From Rhizobium sp. Q54 (GTDB taxonomy: Bacteria > Pseudomonadota > Alphaproteobacteria > Rhizobiales > Xanthobacteraceae), in NCBI GenBank assembly GCA_945907045.1, contig CAMDSH010000016.1:1-64000 (forward strand): a stretch of 64,000 bases of DNA, given 5' to 3'. A model generated the notes under the pieces. The model was given only the letters and a program-made list of their open reading frames with translations, was not told the origin of the DNA and did no database searches. Below, piece after piece: positions 35,915 through 45,623 of the stretch (within the stretch, counting starts at the first letter, position 1; each line of letters starts with the position of its first letter). The translations under genes were made by a program, and so were the position numbers.

Positions 35915-36298
35915 ATGACGTTCGGTACCGGCGAAAACGAACCAGGCCAGCATGCCGGGGGCAGGGCGCCCACCGGATTTCCGGCGTCCTCCTCCTTAAA
36001 TCAGGTCACGTTTAGCCACCGCGAACTCAGCCGCATCCTCAATCTCTACGGGCGCAAGGTCGCAGCCGGAGAATGGCGGGACTACGCCATCGATTTTCTG
36101 AAAGACCGTGCGGTTTTTTCGGTTTTCCGCCGGGCTTCCGAAGTGCCGATTTACCGGATCGAGAAAAATCCGAAACTGGCGCGCAAACAGGGCGCCTATA
36201 GCGTGATTTCGGCGACCGGCCTGATCGTGCGCCGCGGTCATGAACTCGAGCGCGTGTTGCGCGCGCTCGATCCTTCGCTGCAACTCGTCGCCGGCTGA
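35915..36298 (+). CDS. DUF2794 domain protein
   Basis: A 127-residue protein of a family confined mostly to alphaproteobacteria. The conserved block is VTFSHRELSRILNLYGRKVA followed by AGEWRDYAIDFLKDRAVFSV, then VPIYRIEKNPKLARKQGAYS. The ATG at 35915 has AGGAGG seven bases upstream, better than the alternatives at 35822 and 35888. Function unknown; it looks cytoplasmic, with no signal or membrane segment. Confidence 0.88.
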   Translation: MTFGTGENEPGQHAGGRAPTGFPASSSLNQVTFSHRELSRILNLYGRKVAAGEWRDYAIDFLKDRAVFSVFRRASEVPIYRIEKNPKLARKQGAYSVISATGLIVRRGHELERVLRALDPSLQLVAG

Positions 36299-36301
36299 AT
36301 T

Positions 36302-36823
36302 TTACGGCTTCGTAGTCCCCGCCGCGCCAAGCGCGCGCTGCATCAGCACGCTGTCGAGCCAGCGGCCGTTCTTGAAACCCACGTTCTCCAGAATGCCGAC
36401 GAGCTTGAAACGCGCGGCGGCATGCAGCGCGATCGACGGCGTCTGTTGCGTCGAATCGCCGATCACCGCGATCATCTGCCGGAAGCCGCGCGTCTCGGAT
36501 TCCACGATCAGCGCATCGAGCAAGGCGCGTCCGATGCCGCGGCGATGCATTTCCGGCGCGATGTAAACGGAATCCTCCACGCTCCAGCGATAGGCCGGGC
36601 GCGTGCGGTAGGGACCGGCATAGGCGTAGCCGGCAAGCGTGCCGCCGGTTTCCGCCGCGATGTAGGGAAAATTATTGCCGGTGAGATGTTCGAACCGCCG
36701 CGTCATCTCGGCTTCGTCCGGCGGCTCGATCTCGAACGAGGCGGTGCCGTGCGTCACCGCTTCGGCGTAGATGCGGGTGATGGCGGGGATGTCGCTTAAA
36801 GTTGCGGGCCGGATCGGAATCAT
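36302..36823 (-). CDS. GNAT acetyltransferase, phosphinothricin-type
   Basis: A 173-residue GNAT enzyme. IRPATLSDIPAITRIYAEAV, GTASFEIEPPDEAEM and the acetyl-CoA loop IAPEMHRRGIGRALLDALI are typical of the phosphinothricin/methionine sulfone N-acetyltransferase (Pat/MddA-like) group. The C-terminal FKLVGILENVGFKNGRWLDS completes the fold. The start at 36823 gives the normal length. The substrate is uncertain. It converges with DUF2794, with three bases between stops. Confidence 0.88.
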   Translation of the reverse strand: MIPIRPATLSDIPAITRIYAEAVTHGTASFEIEPPDEAEMTRRFEHLTGNNFPYIAAETGGTLAGYAYAGPYRTRPAYRWSVEDSVYIAPEMHRRGIGRALLDALIVESETRGFRQMIAVIGDSTQQTPSIALHAAARFKLVGILENVGFKNGRWLDSVLMQRALGAAGTTKP

Positions 36824-36841
36824 TGCAATGGCGAAGCTAGC

Positions 36842-36875
36842 AAAACAAAAGCGCCCCGGCCTAGACCGGGGCGCT
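36842..36875 (-). terminator. Intrinsic terminator of the Bax-inhibitor-like gene
   Basis: Ten-base stem AGCGCCCCGG (36850-36859) and CCGGGGCGCT (36866-36875) with a six-base loop. On the minus strand it is followed by TTTTGTTTTG. It lies 25 bases after the stop of the BI-1 gene. Confidence 0.85.
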
Positions 36876-36900
36876 CGATTTGCGGCTCCTGTTGGAGCGC

Positions 36901-37665
36901 TTAGCGGCGATCGCCGATGAAGCGCAGCAGGAACAGGAACAAGTTGATGAAGTCGAGGTAGAGCGCGAGCGCGCCCATTACCGCCTTGCGGCCGGCAACG
37001 CTGCCGTCGTCCTGCACGTCGTACATTTCCTTGATGCGCTGCGTGTCCCACGCGGTGAGGCCCGCGAAGATCAGCACGCCGATGGCGGAAATCGCGAAAT
37101 CAAGGCCCGAGCTTTTCAGGAAGTAGTTCACCAGCATGGCCAGGATCAGGCCGAACAGGCCCATGATGAGGAACGAGCCGATCGGCGAGAGATCGCGTTT
37201 GGTGGTGTAGCCATAAAGGCTCAACGCACCGAACGAGGCTGCCGAGATGAAGAACGTGCGGGTGATCGACGCGCCGGTATAAGCGAGGAACACAGACGAG
37301 AGCATCAGCCCGAGCAATCCGGCATAGAGCATGAAGAGACCGAGCGCGGTGCTCGGCGACAGCTTGTCGATGCGGAAGCTCATGAAGAATACGAGGCCGA
37401 GCGTCACGAGAAACAGCACGATCGCAACCGGGCCGCTGAAGATGGCCTGGCCGAACGACGTGAGGCCGACGATCGCGCCATTGGCGTTGGTCGTGACGGC
37501 GGCGCTGAACGTGAGCCAGGCGACGATGCCTGTGAGCGCGACGCCCGCCGCCATGTAGTTGTAGACGCGCAGCATGTAGGCGCGCAGGCCTGCATCGACT
37601 GCGACCGCCGTCTGGTCGGTACCGAAGCCACGACGGGCGGCTATGTTACGGTCGAAATCCGACAT
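36901..37665 (-). CDS. ybhL: Bax inhibitor-1/YccA (YbhL) family membrane protein
   Basis: A 254-residue protein with seven membrane helices of the BI-1/TMBIM family, thought to act in calcium or stress-related membrane homeostasis. Near the N-terminus are YMLRVYNYMAAGVALTGIVA and MSFRIDKLSPSTAL; the C-terminal half has LTAWDTQRIKEMYD and ALALYLDFINLFLFLLR. ATG at 37665 has GAGGGAA upstream. The 5' leader contains a ybhL-type RNA hairpin at 37681-37739, and a strong terminator follows, so it appears to be transcribed alone. Confidence 0.93.
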   Translation of the reverse strand: MSDFDRNIAARRGFGTDQTAVAVDAGLRAYMLRVYNYMAAGVALTGIVAWLTFSAAVTTNANGAIVGLTSFGQAIFSGPVAIVLFLVTLGLVFFMSFRIDKLSPSTALGLFMLYAGLLGLMLSSVFLAYTGASITRTFFISAASFGALSLYGYTTKRDLSPIGSFLIMGLFGLILAMLVNYFLKSSGLDFAISAIGVLIFAGLTAWDTQRIKEMYDVQDDGSVAGRKAVMGALALYLDFINLFLFLLRFIGDRR

Positions 37666-37680
37666 CGAAGTTCCCTCTCT

Positions 37681-37739
37681 CATCCGGCGTTCTGGCCGGT
37701 CAGTTCGGCGCCGGCAACCGGCCAGCGCCTTTGCGGATG
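37681..37739 (-). promoter_or_regulatory. ybhL leader RNA motif
   Basis: On the minus strand, 15 bases before the BI-1 ATG, CATCCG pairs with CGGATG (outer stem). GCG pairs with CGC, and CTGGCCGGT pairs with ACCGGCCAG (inner nine-base stem), with AAAG as an internal bulge and a GC-rich terminal loop. A conserved hairpin of this kind upstream of ybhL genes in alphaproteobacteria is known as the ybhL leader (Corbino et al. motif set). The match is by structure and context; I could not run a covariance model. Confidence 0.7.
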
Positions 37740-37887
37740 AATCTAGTGCGCCCTTGCCACGGGCGCTAGGGACGCTTGCCTTAAAATCATCCCGGTATTG
37801 CCAATCGTTAATGACGGTAATGCCCGGTTATAAAGGCAAATCCGGCGGGAGCGGTTGCTGCCACCAACGCGGCGGAATGTCGCAAAG

Positions 37888-40461
37888 CTAGAGATTCCGC
37901 AGCACCGGCGCGGGCTTCTGCCCGAGTGCGCTGAAAGTGCCGGCCAGCCCCAGCACCACGGTGATGACGACCGCGCCCACGCTGGCGGCCAGCGCGGGCA
38001 CGAATTGCCAGACGTAATTCAGGTGCATCAATTCCGTCACGATCAGCCAGGCCGAGAGCGAGCCGCTCAAAACGCCGAACACGGCGGTGGCCGTGCCGAG
38101 CAGGAGGTATTCAAGCACATAGGCGCTCACCAGCCGCCGCCGCGTGGCGCCGAGCGTTTTGAGAATCACCGCGTCGTAGACCCTGTGGCGATGTCCCGCC
38201 GCCAGCGCGCCACCGAGCACCAGTCCTGCCGCGATCAGCGTGATCACGCTGGCGCCGCGGATCGCGAGCACGAGATTGCCGACGATGGAGCCGACCGCGT
38301 CGAGCGCATCCTTCACCCGCACGGTGGTGACGGTGGGAAATGCTTCGCCGATTTCCTTGATCAGCGTGTTTTCCTGCGCCGGCGTGCTGCCGCCCGGATA
38401 GGTGAGCGACGCCATGTGCGTATGCGGCGCGCCACGAAATGCATTTGGCGAATAGACCAGCACGAAATTAATTCCCAAAGTCTGCCAGTCGACGGTGCGC
38501 ATGTTGGCGATGCGCGCCGTGATGTTGCGTCCCAGCACGTTGACGGTGACCGGGTCGTTCAATTTGAGACCAAGCCCGTCGGCGATTTTCTTTTCGAACG
38601 AGATCAGCGGCGGACCGTCATAGTCCGGTTTCCACCAGTCGCCCTCAACCAGCCGCGAGCCGGGAGGAATCACTTCGGTGTAGGTGATGCCGCGGTCGCT
38701 TTGCAGCACCCAGGCCGCCTCCGGCGACGGCTTGATGTCCTCGGAGCGGACGCCGTTGGCGGAAATGATGCGCCCGCGCAGCATCGGCACCTCTTCGAGC
38801 TTGGCTTGCTGCGCGCGCTCGCGCACGAATTTGCCGAAGCGCGCGGCGTCGTCGGCTTGAATGTCGAGGAAATAAAACGACGGCGCCTTGTCGGGCAGCG
38901 CCGCGGTGAACTGCCGTTGAAGATTACCGTCGATCTCGATCACCGTGACGAGCAGCGCCAGCCCCAAGCCGAGCGAGAGCACGATGGTGGGCGTCAATGT
39001 GCCAGGCCGGTGAATGTTGGTGATGGCCATGCGCAGCACGATGGAGCGAGCGCGCGGTGCATGGCGGGCCAGAAACATCAACGCGTCCGCGACCAGCCGC
39101 AACGTAACGAACACAGCGGCGGCGGAGGCAATGTAGATCGCCGCGATGCGCCGGTCGTAAGCCAGCACGACAGCGAGCGCGCTCAGCACTATGACGGCAA
39201 GCGCGGTTGCGAGGACATATACGCGGCGTGGCCAGCGGCGCTCGGGCGCGACCGCGTCGCGGAATAAAGCTGCGACCGGGACGTCGTGCGCGCGGCCCAA
39301 TGGCCAGAGCGCGAAAGCGAGCGCGGTGAGCAGTCCGTACACAAGCGAGAGCGCCAGCTGGCCGGGATGCAGCGCCGGTTCTATGGGGAGCGGAATAATC
39401 GCGCCGAAGCTCCAGTTGATGAGAAACGGCAGAGCCGCGCCGAGCGCGACCCCGATAATGCCGCCGACAAAAGCAAGCGCCAGCACCTGCGTGAGGTAGA
39501 TCGAAAAGACGCGGCTGCCGGTGGCACCGAGCGCCTTCATGGTGGCGATGGTGTCACGCTTGCGGTCGAGATGGCTTTTCACCGCGTTGCCGACGCCGAC
39601 GCCGCCGACCAGCAACGCAGTTAAGCCGACGATGGTGAGAAATTGCGTGAAGCGCTCGACATTGCGCTCAAGCTGCGGCGAAGCGTTGCTGCGGGTGCGG
39701 ATTTCCCATCCCGCCTCGGGCAGTTGCGTGCGCGCCTCGTTGACGAGTTTCTTGGCGTCGTCATCGGCTGCATTGCCGGCCGGCAGCCGTAGCCGGTAAT
39801 GCCAGCGCACGAGGCTGCCGGGCTGCAGCAATCCGGTGGCGCGCAAACCGGCTTCGCTCATCAGCAGGCGTGGGCCGAAACCGATGCCGCTGGCGAGCTT
39901 GTCCGGCTCGCCCGTCAGCGCCGCGCGGATTTCGATTGTGGCGGCGCCTATTGTGACGCGCGCGCCGGGCGCAAGATCGAGCCGCGTGAGCAGCGCTGCG
40001 TCGGCGGCGGCGCCGAACACGCCGTCACGTGATGCCACCGCATCGGCGAGCGGCATCGCGGGATTGAGCTTCACGATACCATGCAACGGATAAGCGTTAT
40101 CGACCGCCTTGATCTCGACCAGCGTGGTGCGCCCATCGTTTGCGCGCGCCATCGCACGCATGGTGGCGGCGAGCGAGATGTCGCCGCGCCGTTGCAGGAA
40201 AGCGCGCTCGTTAGCATCGGCTTCACGATGAATCAGCGTGAAGGAAAGATCGCCGCCGAGAATCACGCGGCCTTCGCGCGCCAGCCCATCGGCGAGACTG
40301 CCGGCGACGGATGCAACACCCGCGATCGCCATGACGCCGAGCGCGATGCAGGCGATGAAAACGTAAAAGCCGCGCAGGCCGCCGCGTAATTCGCGTAAAG
40401 CAAAACGCGCCGCCAGAAAATTTTGAGTCGTCACAGCTGAATGCGGCAAGGCGATGCTCAT
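37888..40461 (-). CDS. ABC transporter permease, FtsX/YbbP-like
   Basis: An 857-residue permease with about ten helices, two FtsX domains (helix groups at about 240-420 and 700-850) and large periplasmic parts. RFALRELRGGLRGFYVFIAC at the start, DRKRDTIATMKALGATGSRV and HRVYDAVILKTLGATRRRLV are the coupling-helix motifs of this family. Its ATG overlaps the ATPase stop by ATGA. With the ATPase and the neighbouring TesA-like esterase it matches the ybbA-ybbP-tesA arrangement of other proteobacteria. A role in lipid or lipoprotein handling is an inference. Confidence 0.88.
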   Translation of the reverse strand: MSIALPHSAVTTQNFLAARFALRELRGGLRGFYVFIACIALGVMAIAGVASVAGSLADGLAREGRVILGGDLSFTLIHREADANERAFLQRRGDISLAATMRAMARANDGRTTLVEIKAVDNAYPLHGIVKLNPAMPLADAVASRDGVFGAAADAALLTRLDLAPGARVTIGAATIEIRAALTGEPDKLASGIGFGPRLLMSEAGLRATGLLQPGSLVRWHYRLRLPAGNAADDDAKKLVNEARTQLPEAGWEIRTRSNASPQLERNVERFTQFLTIVGLTALLVGGVGVGNAVKSHLDRKRDTIATMKALGATGSRVFSIYLTQVLALAFVGGIIGVALGAALPFLINWSFGAIIPLPIEPALHPGQLALSLVYGLLTALAFALWPLGRAHDVPVAALFRDAVAPERRWPRRVYVLATALAVIVLSALAVVLAYDRRIAAIYIASAAAVFVTLRLVADALMFLARHAPRARSIVLRMAITNIHRPGTLTPTIVLSLGLGLALLVTVIEIDGNLQRQFTAALPDKAPSFYFLDIQADDAARFGKFVRERAQQAKLEEVPMLRGRIISANGVRSEDIKPSPEAAWVLQSDRGITYTEVIPPGSRLVEGDWWKPDYDGPPLISFEKKIADGLGLKLNDPVTVNVLGRNITARIANMRTVDWQTLGINFVLVYSPNAFRGAPHTHMASLTYPGGSTPAQENTLIKEIGEAFPTVTTVRVKDALDAVGSIVGNLVLAIRGASVITLIAAGLVLGGALAAGHRHRVYDAVILKTLGATRRRLVSAYVLEYLLLGTATAVFGVLSGSLSAWLIVTELMHLNYVWQFVPALAASVGAVVITVVLGLAGTFSALGQKPAPVLRNL

Positions 40462-41159
40462 GCCGGTACGCTCACGCCGTCGATCCGCCCCGAGCGCAGC
40501 CGCACGACGCGCTGGCAACGGGCGGCGAGCGCAGTGTCGTGCGTGACGAGCACCAGCGTTGTGTTGCGCTCGGCGTGGCCGGCGAACAGCAGATCGATGA
40601 TCTGCTTGCCGGTCGCCTCGTCCAGATTTCCGGTCGGCTCGTCGGCGACGAGAATTGCCGGATTGGGCGCGAGCGCACGGGCGACCGCGACGCGTTGCTG
40701 CTCGCCGCCGGAAAGCTCCGCCGGATAATGATGCAGCCTCTCGGCGAGACCGACCGACGCGAGTTCCGCGCGCGCGCGCTCATGGCTGTCGGCAACGCCC
40801 GCCATTTCCAGAGGCACAGCGACGTTCTCCAACGCGGTCATGGTCGGGATGAGGTGGAAAGACTGGAAGACGATGCCGACATTGCGGCCGCGGAAGCGCG
40901 CCAGCGCGTCTTCGTTGAGTTTGCCGAGATCCTCGCCCGCGACGGCGATGCTGCCGGTATCGGGGCGCTCTAGCCCGGCCATCACCATCAGCAGCGTGGA
41001 CTTGCCGGAACCGGACGGGCCGACAAGGCCGATGGCCTCACCGCGGCCTATATCCAGGCGGATATCTTTGAGGATATGAACACGGGCAGCGCCCTGTCCG
41101 AGCGAGAGATTCACTCCGGCGAGCGCGATAGCGGGGCTCGCCCGCGTGAGATCGTTCAT
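40458..41159 (-). CDS. ABC transporter ATP-binding protein, YbbA/LolD-like
   Basis: A 233-residue ATPase. Walker A GPSGSGKSTL, Q-loop NVGIVFQSFHLIPTMTALEN, signature LSGGEQQRVAVARAL, Walker B ILVADEPTGNLD and the switch histidine LVTHD are all present. The LolD/MacB subgroup partners FtsX-type permeases, and the permease gene overlaps its stop codon. Its start codon overlaps the 5' end of the longest frame of the divergent esterase gene, so the two promoters must lie within coding sequence or be very compact. Confidence 0.9.
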   Translation of the reverse strand: MNDLTRASPAIALAGVNLSLGQGAARVHILKDIRLDIGRGEAIGLVGPSGSGKSTLLMVMAGLERPDTGSIAVAGEDLGKLNEDALARFRGRNVGIVFQSFHLIPTMTALENVAVPLEMAGVADSHERARAELASVGLAERLHHYPAELSGGEQQRVAVARALAPNPAILVADEPTGNLDEATGKQIIDLLFAGHAERNTTLVLVTHDTALAARCQRVVRLRSGRIDGVSVPA

Positions 41160-41205
41160 GGGATCGGTCCGTTCACGATCCCGCTCATATGGGAGAAAGA
41201 CCGCT

Positions 41206-41859
41206 TTGGTCCAGCACTTCGCACGGACAATTTATTTTGTACTCGCTCTTGCGGCGGTTTTTTCCGCGCCTGCTCAGGCCGCCGACCGCCCGCTGCGCAT
41301 CGTCGTGCTGGGCGATTCGCTCTCCGCCGGTTACGGGCTGCCCGCCGACGCGGCCTTTCCGGCGCAACTCAGCCGGGCGCTGGCGGCGAAGGGTATCGCG
41401 GCCGAGATTGGAAATGCTGGGGTTTCCGGCGATACGGCTTCGGGCGGCTTGAGCCGGCTGGACTGGTCGGTGCCGGAGGGGACGGAAGGCGTAATCCTCG
41501 AACTTGGCGCCAATGACGCGCTGCGCGGGATCGATCCGAAGGTTACCCGTGCCGCGCTGGAGAGCATTTTGTCGCGGCTGAAAGAGCGCAAGATTGCCGT
41601 GCTGCTCGCCGGCATGCGCGCGCCGCGCAACATGGGCGCGGATTACGTGCGCGCCTTCGATGTCATTTTTCCGTCGCTGGCTTCTGCGCATGGTGCGGTC
41701 TTCTATCCGTTTTTCCTCGAGGGCGTCGCCGCCGATCCCAAGCTCAATTTGCCCGATGGTTTGCATCCCACCGCCGCCGGCATCGAGATCATGGTGAAGA
41801 ACATCATGCCGAAAGTCGAAGAGCTGATTGCCCGCGTGCGCGCGGCGCGCGGTTCATGA
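41206..41859 (+). CDS. Arylesterase / SGNH hydrolase, TesA-like
   Basis: A secreted GDSL-type esterase, 217 residues from the start chosen. A signal peptide (ARTIYFVLALAAVFSAPAQA) precedes block I VVLGDSLSAGYGLP with the catalytic serine. Block III is ELGANDALRG and block V is DGLHPTAAG with the Asp/His pair. TTG at 41206 has GGGAGA nine bases upstream and avoids overlap with the divergent ATPase. ATG at 41158 or GTG at 41146 would add a basic 16-20 residue extension. Neighbourhood as in tesA-ybbA-ybbP loci. Confidence 0.88.
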   Translation: MVQHFARTIYFVLALAAVFSAPAQAADRPLRIVVLGDSLSAGYGLPADAAFPAQLSRALAAKGIAAEIGNAGVSGDTASGGLSRLDWSVPEGTEGVILELGANDALRGIDPKVTRAALESILSRLKERKIAVLLAGMRAPRNMGADYVRAFDVIFPSLASAHGAVFYPFFLEGVAADPKLNLPDGLHPTAAGIEIMVKNIMPKVEELIARVRAARGS

Positions 41860-41866
41860 GGACAAT

Positions 41867-42403
41867 ATGCCGCGGCTGTTCACCGGCGTGGAAATTCCGC
41901 CCCAAATCGGGCAAACGCTCGCGTTGCTGCGCGGCGGCTTGCCGGGCGCGCGCTGGATCGATCCGGAAAATTACCACCTGACGCTGCGTTTCATCGGTGA
42001 CGTGGACGACATCGTCGCGCGCGAAGTGGCGTTCACGCTGGGTCAGGTGAAACGCAAGCCGTTCGAATTGCGGTTCGAGGGCCTCACGTCGTTCGGCGGA
42101 CGCCGTCCGCGCGCGGTGGTGGCCAGCATCGCGCCGTCGCCGCCGCTGATCGAAGCGCAGGCCGAGCAGGAACGGCTGATGCAGCGCATCGGGCTGGAGC
42201 CGGAAGGCCGTAAATATACGCCGCACGTCACGCTCGCGCGTTTGCGCGATACGTCGAGCCGCGAGGTGGCGGATTATCTCTCGGCGCGGGCGATGTTCCG
42301 CTCGCCGCCATTTTCCGTCGCGCGGTTTGTTTTGTATTCAGCGCGAGCATCGACCGGCGGCGGGCCTTACGTCGTCGAGGAAAGTTATTCGTTCGCTGCC
42401 TAG
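41867..42403 (+). CDS. thpR: RNA 2',3'-cyclic phosphodiesterase
   Basis: A 178-residue 2H phosphoesterase (ThpR/LigT). The two catalytic motifs are YHLTLRFIGDV and HVTLARLRD. RLFTGVEIPPQIGQTLALLR opens the protein as usual. GGACAAT precedes the ATG at 41867, seven bases after the esterase stop, so cotranscription is likely. It converges with a GNAT gene and shares CTAG (42400-42403) as overlapping stops. Confidence 0.92.
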   Translation: MPRLFTGVEIPPQIGQTLALLRGGLPGARWIDPENYHLTLRFIGDVDDIVAREVAFTLGQVKRKPFELRFEGLTSFGGRRPRAVVASIAPSPPLIEAQAEQERLMQRIGLEPEGRKYTPHVTLARLRDTSSREVADYLSARAMFRSPPFSVARFVLYSARASTGGGPYVVEESYSFAA

Positions 42404-42972
42404 ACCGGCCTCAGCAGCCGCGATTGCTGCTCAAGGATGGCGCTGGCGATGCCGTGGCCATCGGCAACGAATTCACGCATCAGCGAGAGCGGTGTCGAAC
42501 GCGGTGCATCCACTTCGCCGACCACGCTGCCGAAATCGAAACTTAAATCCGCATCGAACTTGCGCGCCAACTGCTGCATGCGCTGATTTTCCGCGATGCA
42601 GTTCATGTGCAGCGATTTGATTCCACGATTGCGCGCGGCCAGCAGAGTGCGCTCCAGCAGCACCGAGCCGACGCCGTGGCTCTGCCAGGGCTGCTCGACG
42701 CTGAAAGCCGCTTCCGCTTCGTGCGTAAAGCTGGCGCCGATCGGCCGCAGCTCGGCCGCGCCGCGCAGCGTTCCGTCGATGAAGAATCCATGCACCACAG
42801 CGCCAAGCCGGGAGCTAGCGGCATGGCTGGCAATGTAGTCGTCCGACACGGTGCCGCCGAAGCGGGTGCGGCGGCTGTCGGCATCGAGGCGCAGCAAATG
42901 GTCGCGATAGCGATCGGCTTCGCCGATCCACAATTTGCGGATCACGCCGCCTTCCGGGAGGAGGTCATTCAT
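42400..42972 (-). CDS. GNAT family N-acetyltransferase
   Basis: A 190-residue acetyltransferase. RYRDHLLRLDADSRRTRFGG near the N-terminus, AAFSVEQPWQSHGVGSVLLE (acetyl-CoA loop) and AARNRGIKSLHMNCIAENQR define the fold. The group with the RDHLLRLDxxSRxxRFxG motif is common in Hyphomicrobiales as a standalone GNAT protein of unknown substrate. The start at 42972 has GGAG and GACCTGAA upstream. A 302-base spacer separates it from divergent zapE. Confidence 0.85.
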   Translation of the reverse strand: MNDLLPEGGVIRKLWIGEADRYRDHLLRLDADSRRTRFGGTVSDDYIASHAASSRLGAVVHGFFIDGTLRGAAELRPIGASFTHEAEAAFSVEQPWQSHGVGSVLLERTLLAARNRGIKSLHMNCIAENQRMQQLARKFDADLSFDFGSVVGEVDAPRSTPLSLMREFVADGHGIASAILEQQSRLLRPV

Positions 42973-43274
42973 TTCAGGTCTCCAGCTCTTTCCTTTGGTC
43001 GTGCATCGGTCTTGAACGCGTCCTCCCCATCCCTCCGGCGGCCCGAAATCCTCTCGAATCGCCAGATGCATAGCTATATGGTGCATTGCAACAAAAAGAC
43101 GACAACAAATCGCTAAGCGGGACCCTCAGTTGCGAAAAGCGCATGGTTAAAAGGCAGGCGGCTGCCGGAATTCGCCGCGCCATGCGGGGCTTTCCGAAAC
43201 TGAGCGATTTAAGACCGATTTACTCGACTCGCGGATGCCCCTAGGTCTCCTGTTCCGCTGGCCGGGCTTCCCTT
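42973..43274. other. Divergent upstream region of GNAT and zapE genes
   Basis: 302 bases with no supported gene. It contains ATGCA/TGCAT arms at 43066-43070 and 43082-43086 around a TAGCTATAT core, which could be a promoter for the minus-strand gene, and AT-rich GGTTAAAAGG further right. I see no repeat family or strong hairpin. Confidence 0.5.
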
Positions 43275-44456
43275 ATGTCCGCATCATTCAGCACGCGATA
43301 CGCCGCGCTCGTTGCCGCCGGCAAAATCGAAGCCGATCCCGGCCAGGCCGCGCTGGCGCAGCGCTTCGTGCAGCTTGAATCGCGTCTCGCTTTTCATCGC
43401 GTGGCGCGAAAGTCGTCCACGCTCGGCTGGCTGTTCGGCCGCCGCGAAAAAGATAAGGCGCCGTTCAAGGGACTTTACATTTACGGTGAGGTCGGGCGCG
43501 GCAAGACGATGCTGATGGATTTGTTTTTCGAAACGAGTCCCGTCATCCGCAAACGCCGCGTGCACTTCCATGAGTTCATGGCCGATGTGCACGAGCGCAT
43601 TCACAACTACCGCCAGCAATACAAATCAGGAAACGGCGCGGGCGAAGACCCGATCCTTCTCGCCGCTGCGGCGATCGCTGATGAATCCTGGTTGCTGTGC
43701 TTCGACGAATTTCACGTCACCGACATCGCCGACGCGATGATCCTGAGCCGGCTGTTCACGCGGCTGTTCGAGCATGGCGTGGTCGTTGTCGCGACCTCGA
43801 ACCTCGCGCCGTCCGAACTTTACAAGGACGGACTCAACCGCGCGCTGTTCTTGCCGTTCATCGCGCTGCTGGAGCGTCACATGGAAATCGTGCAGCTCGA
43901 CGCGCGCACGGATTTCCGGCTGGAGAAACTCACCGGCGTTCCGGTATGGCATGTGCCGGCCGATGCGAAAGCGGATGCCGCGCTGGAAGACGCATGGTTG
44001 CGTCTCGCCGGCGGGCAGCCGGGCGCGCTGTGCGATCTCATCGTGAAGGGCCGCGCCGTGCGCGTACCGAAAGCGGCGATGGGCGTTGCGTGGTTTTCGT
44101 TCGATGAATTATGCGGCCAGCCGCTCGGCGCCGCTGACTATCTCAAGATCGCGCACGAATTCCACACGCTCATCGTCGATCATATTCCGGCGATGGATTA
44201 CAGCCGCCGCAACGAAGCCAAGCGGTTCATTATTTTGATCGACACGCTCTACGATCACGCTGTGAAACTGGTGGCGTCGTCGGCGGCGGAACCGGACGCG
44301 CTTTACAAGGCGGATCAGGGCTTTGAGGCGAACGAATTCAAGCGCACGGCCTCGCGGCTGATCGAGATGCGCTCGCAGTCCTATCTCGGTCTGCCGCATG
44401 GGCCGCACGACCCGCGCCGCACCCGAGAACTGGCCGCCAAAATCGTCGAGACCTGA
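43275..44456 (+). CDS. zapE: Cell division protein ZapE (AFG1-like ATPase)
   Basis: A 393-residue AAA-type ATPase. Walker A is GEVGRGKTMLMDLFF and Walker B is LLCFDEFHVTDIADAMIL. RVHFHEFMADVHERIH, ATSNLAPSELYKDGLNR and RNEAKRFIILIDTLYD are hallmarks of the AFG1/ZapE family, which acts at the Z ring in proteobacteria and in respiratory complex turnover in mitochondria. It is followed, after a 201-base spacer with its own promoter candidate, by mdh, an order usual in this bacterial group. Confidence 0.94.
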   Translation: MSASFSTRYAALVAAGKIEADPGQAALAQRFVQLESRLAFHRVARKSSTLGWLFGRREKDKAPFKGLYIYGEVGRGKTMLMDLFFETSPVIRKRRVHFHEFMADVHERIHNYRQQYKSGNGAGEDPILLAAAAIADESWLLCFDEFHVTDIADAMILSRLFTRLFEHGVVVVATSNLAPSELYKDGLNRALFLPFIALLERHMEIVQLDARTDFRLEKLTGVPVWHVPADAKADAALEDAWLRLAGGQPGALCDLIVKGRAVRVPKAAMGVAWFSFDELCGQPLGAADYLKIAHEFHTLIVDHIPAMDYSRRNEAKRFIILIDTLYDHAVKLVASSAAEPDALYKADQGFEANEFKRTASRLIEMRSQSYLGLPHGPHDPRRTRELAAKIVET

Positions 44457-44514
44457 GAAAATCAGCCACCTGTGCTGCACCTCTGCGCGTGCCCGAATCT
44501 TCTGCAGTCCCCGG

Positions 44515-44542
44515 CTTGGCGGGGCCTGGGTTCTGGCATAAT
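44515..44542 (+). promoter_or_regulatory. Candidate promoter of the mdh-suc cluster
   Basis: CTTGGC (44515-44520), a 16-base spacer, then CATAAT (44537-44542). This resembles the alphaproteobacterial CTTGAC/CTATAT promoter with one -35 mismatch. It lies about 115 bases upstream of mdh and overlaps a CCCCG/CGGGG hairpin that may terminate zapE. Confidence 0.35.
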
Positions 44543-44606
44543 GTATTACAGATGACAGGGGACCTGCATTACCGGGTTCCTTGTGACAACCCGCCGGACG
44601 GGATAA

Positions 44607-45623
<1,017 letters not shown>

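Noticed and set aside
37855-39267. Long open frame on the plus strand (470 codons) opposite the FtsX-like permease
   Set aside because: It lies antisense to a well-supported gene, its translation is Arg/His/Gln-rich without family motifs, and such frames are expected opposite GC-rich codons.
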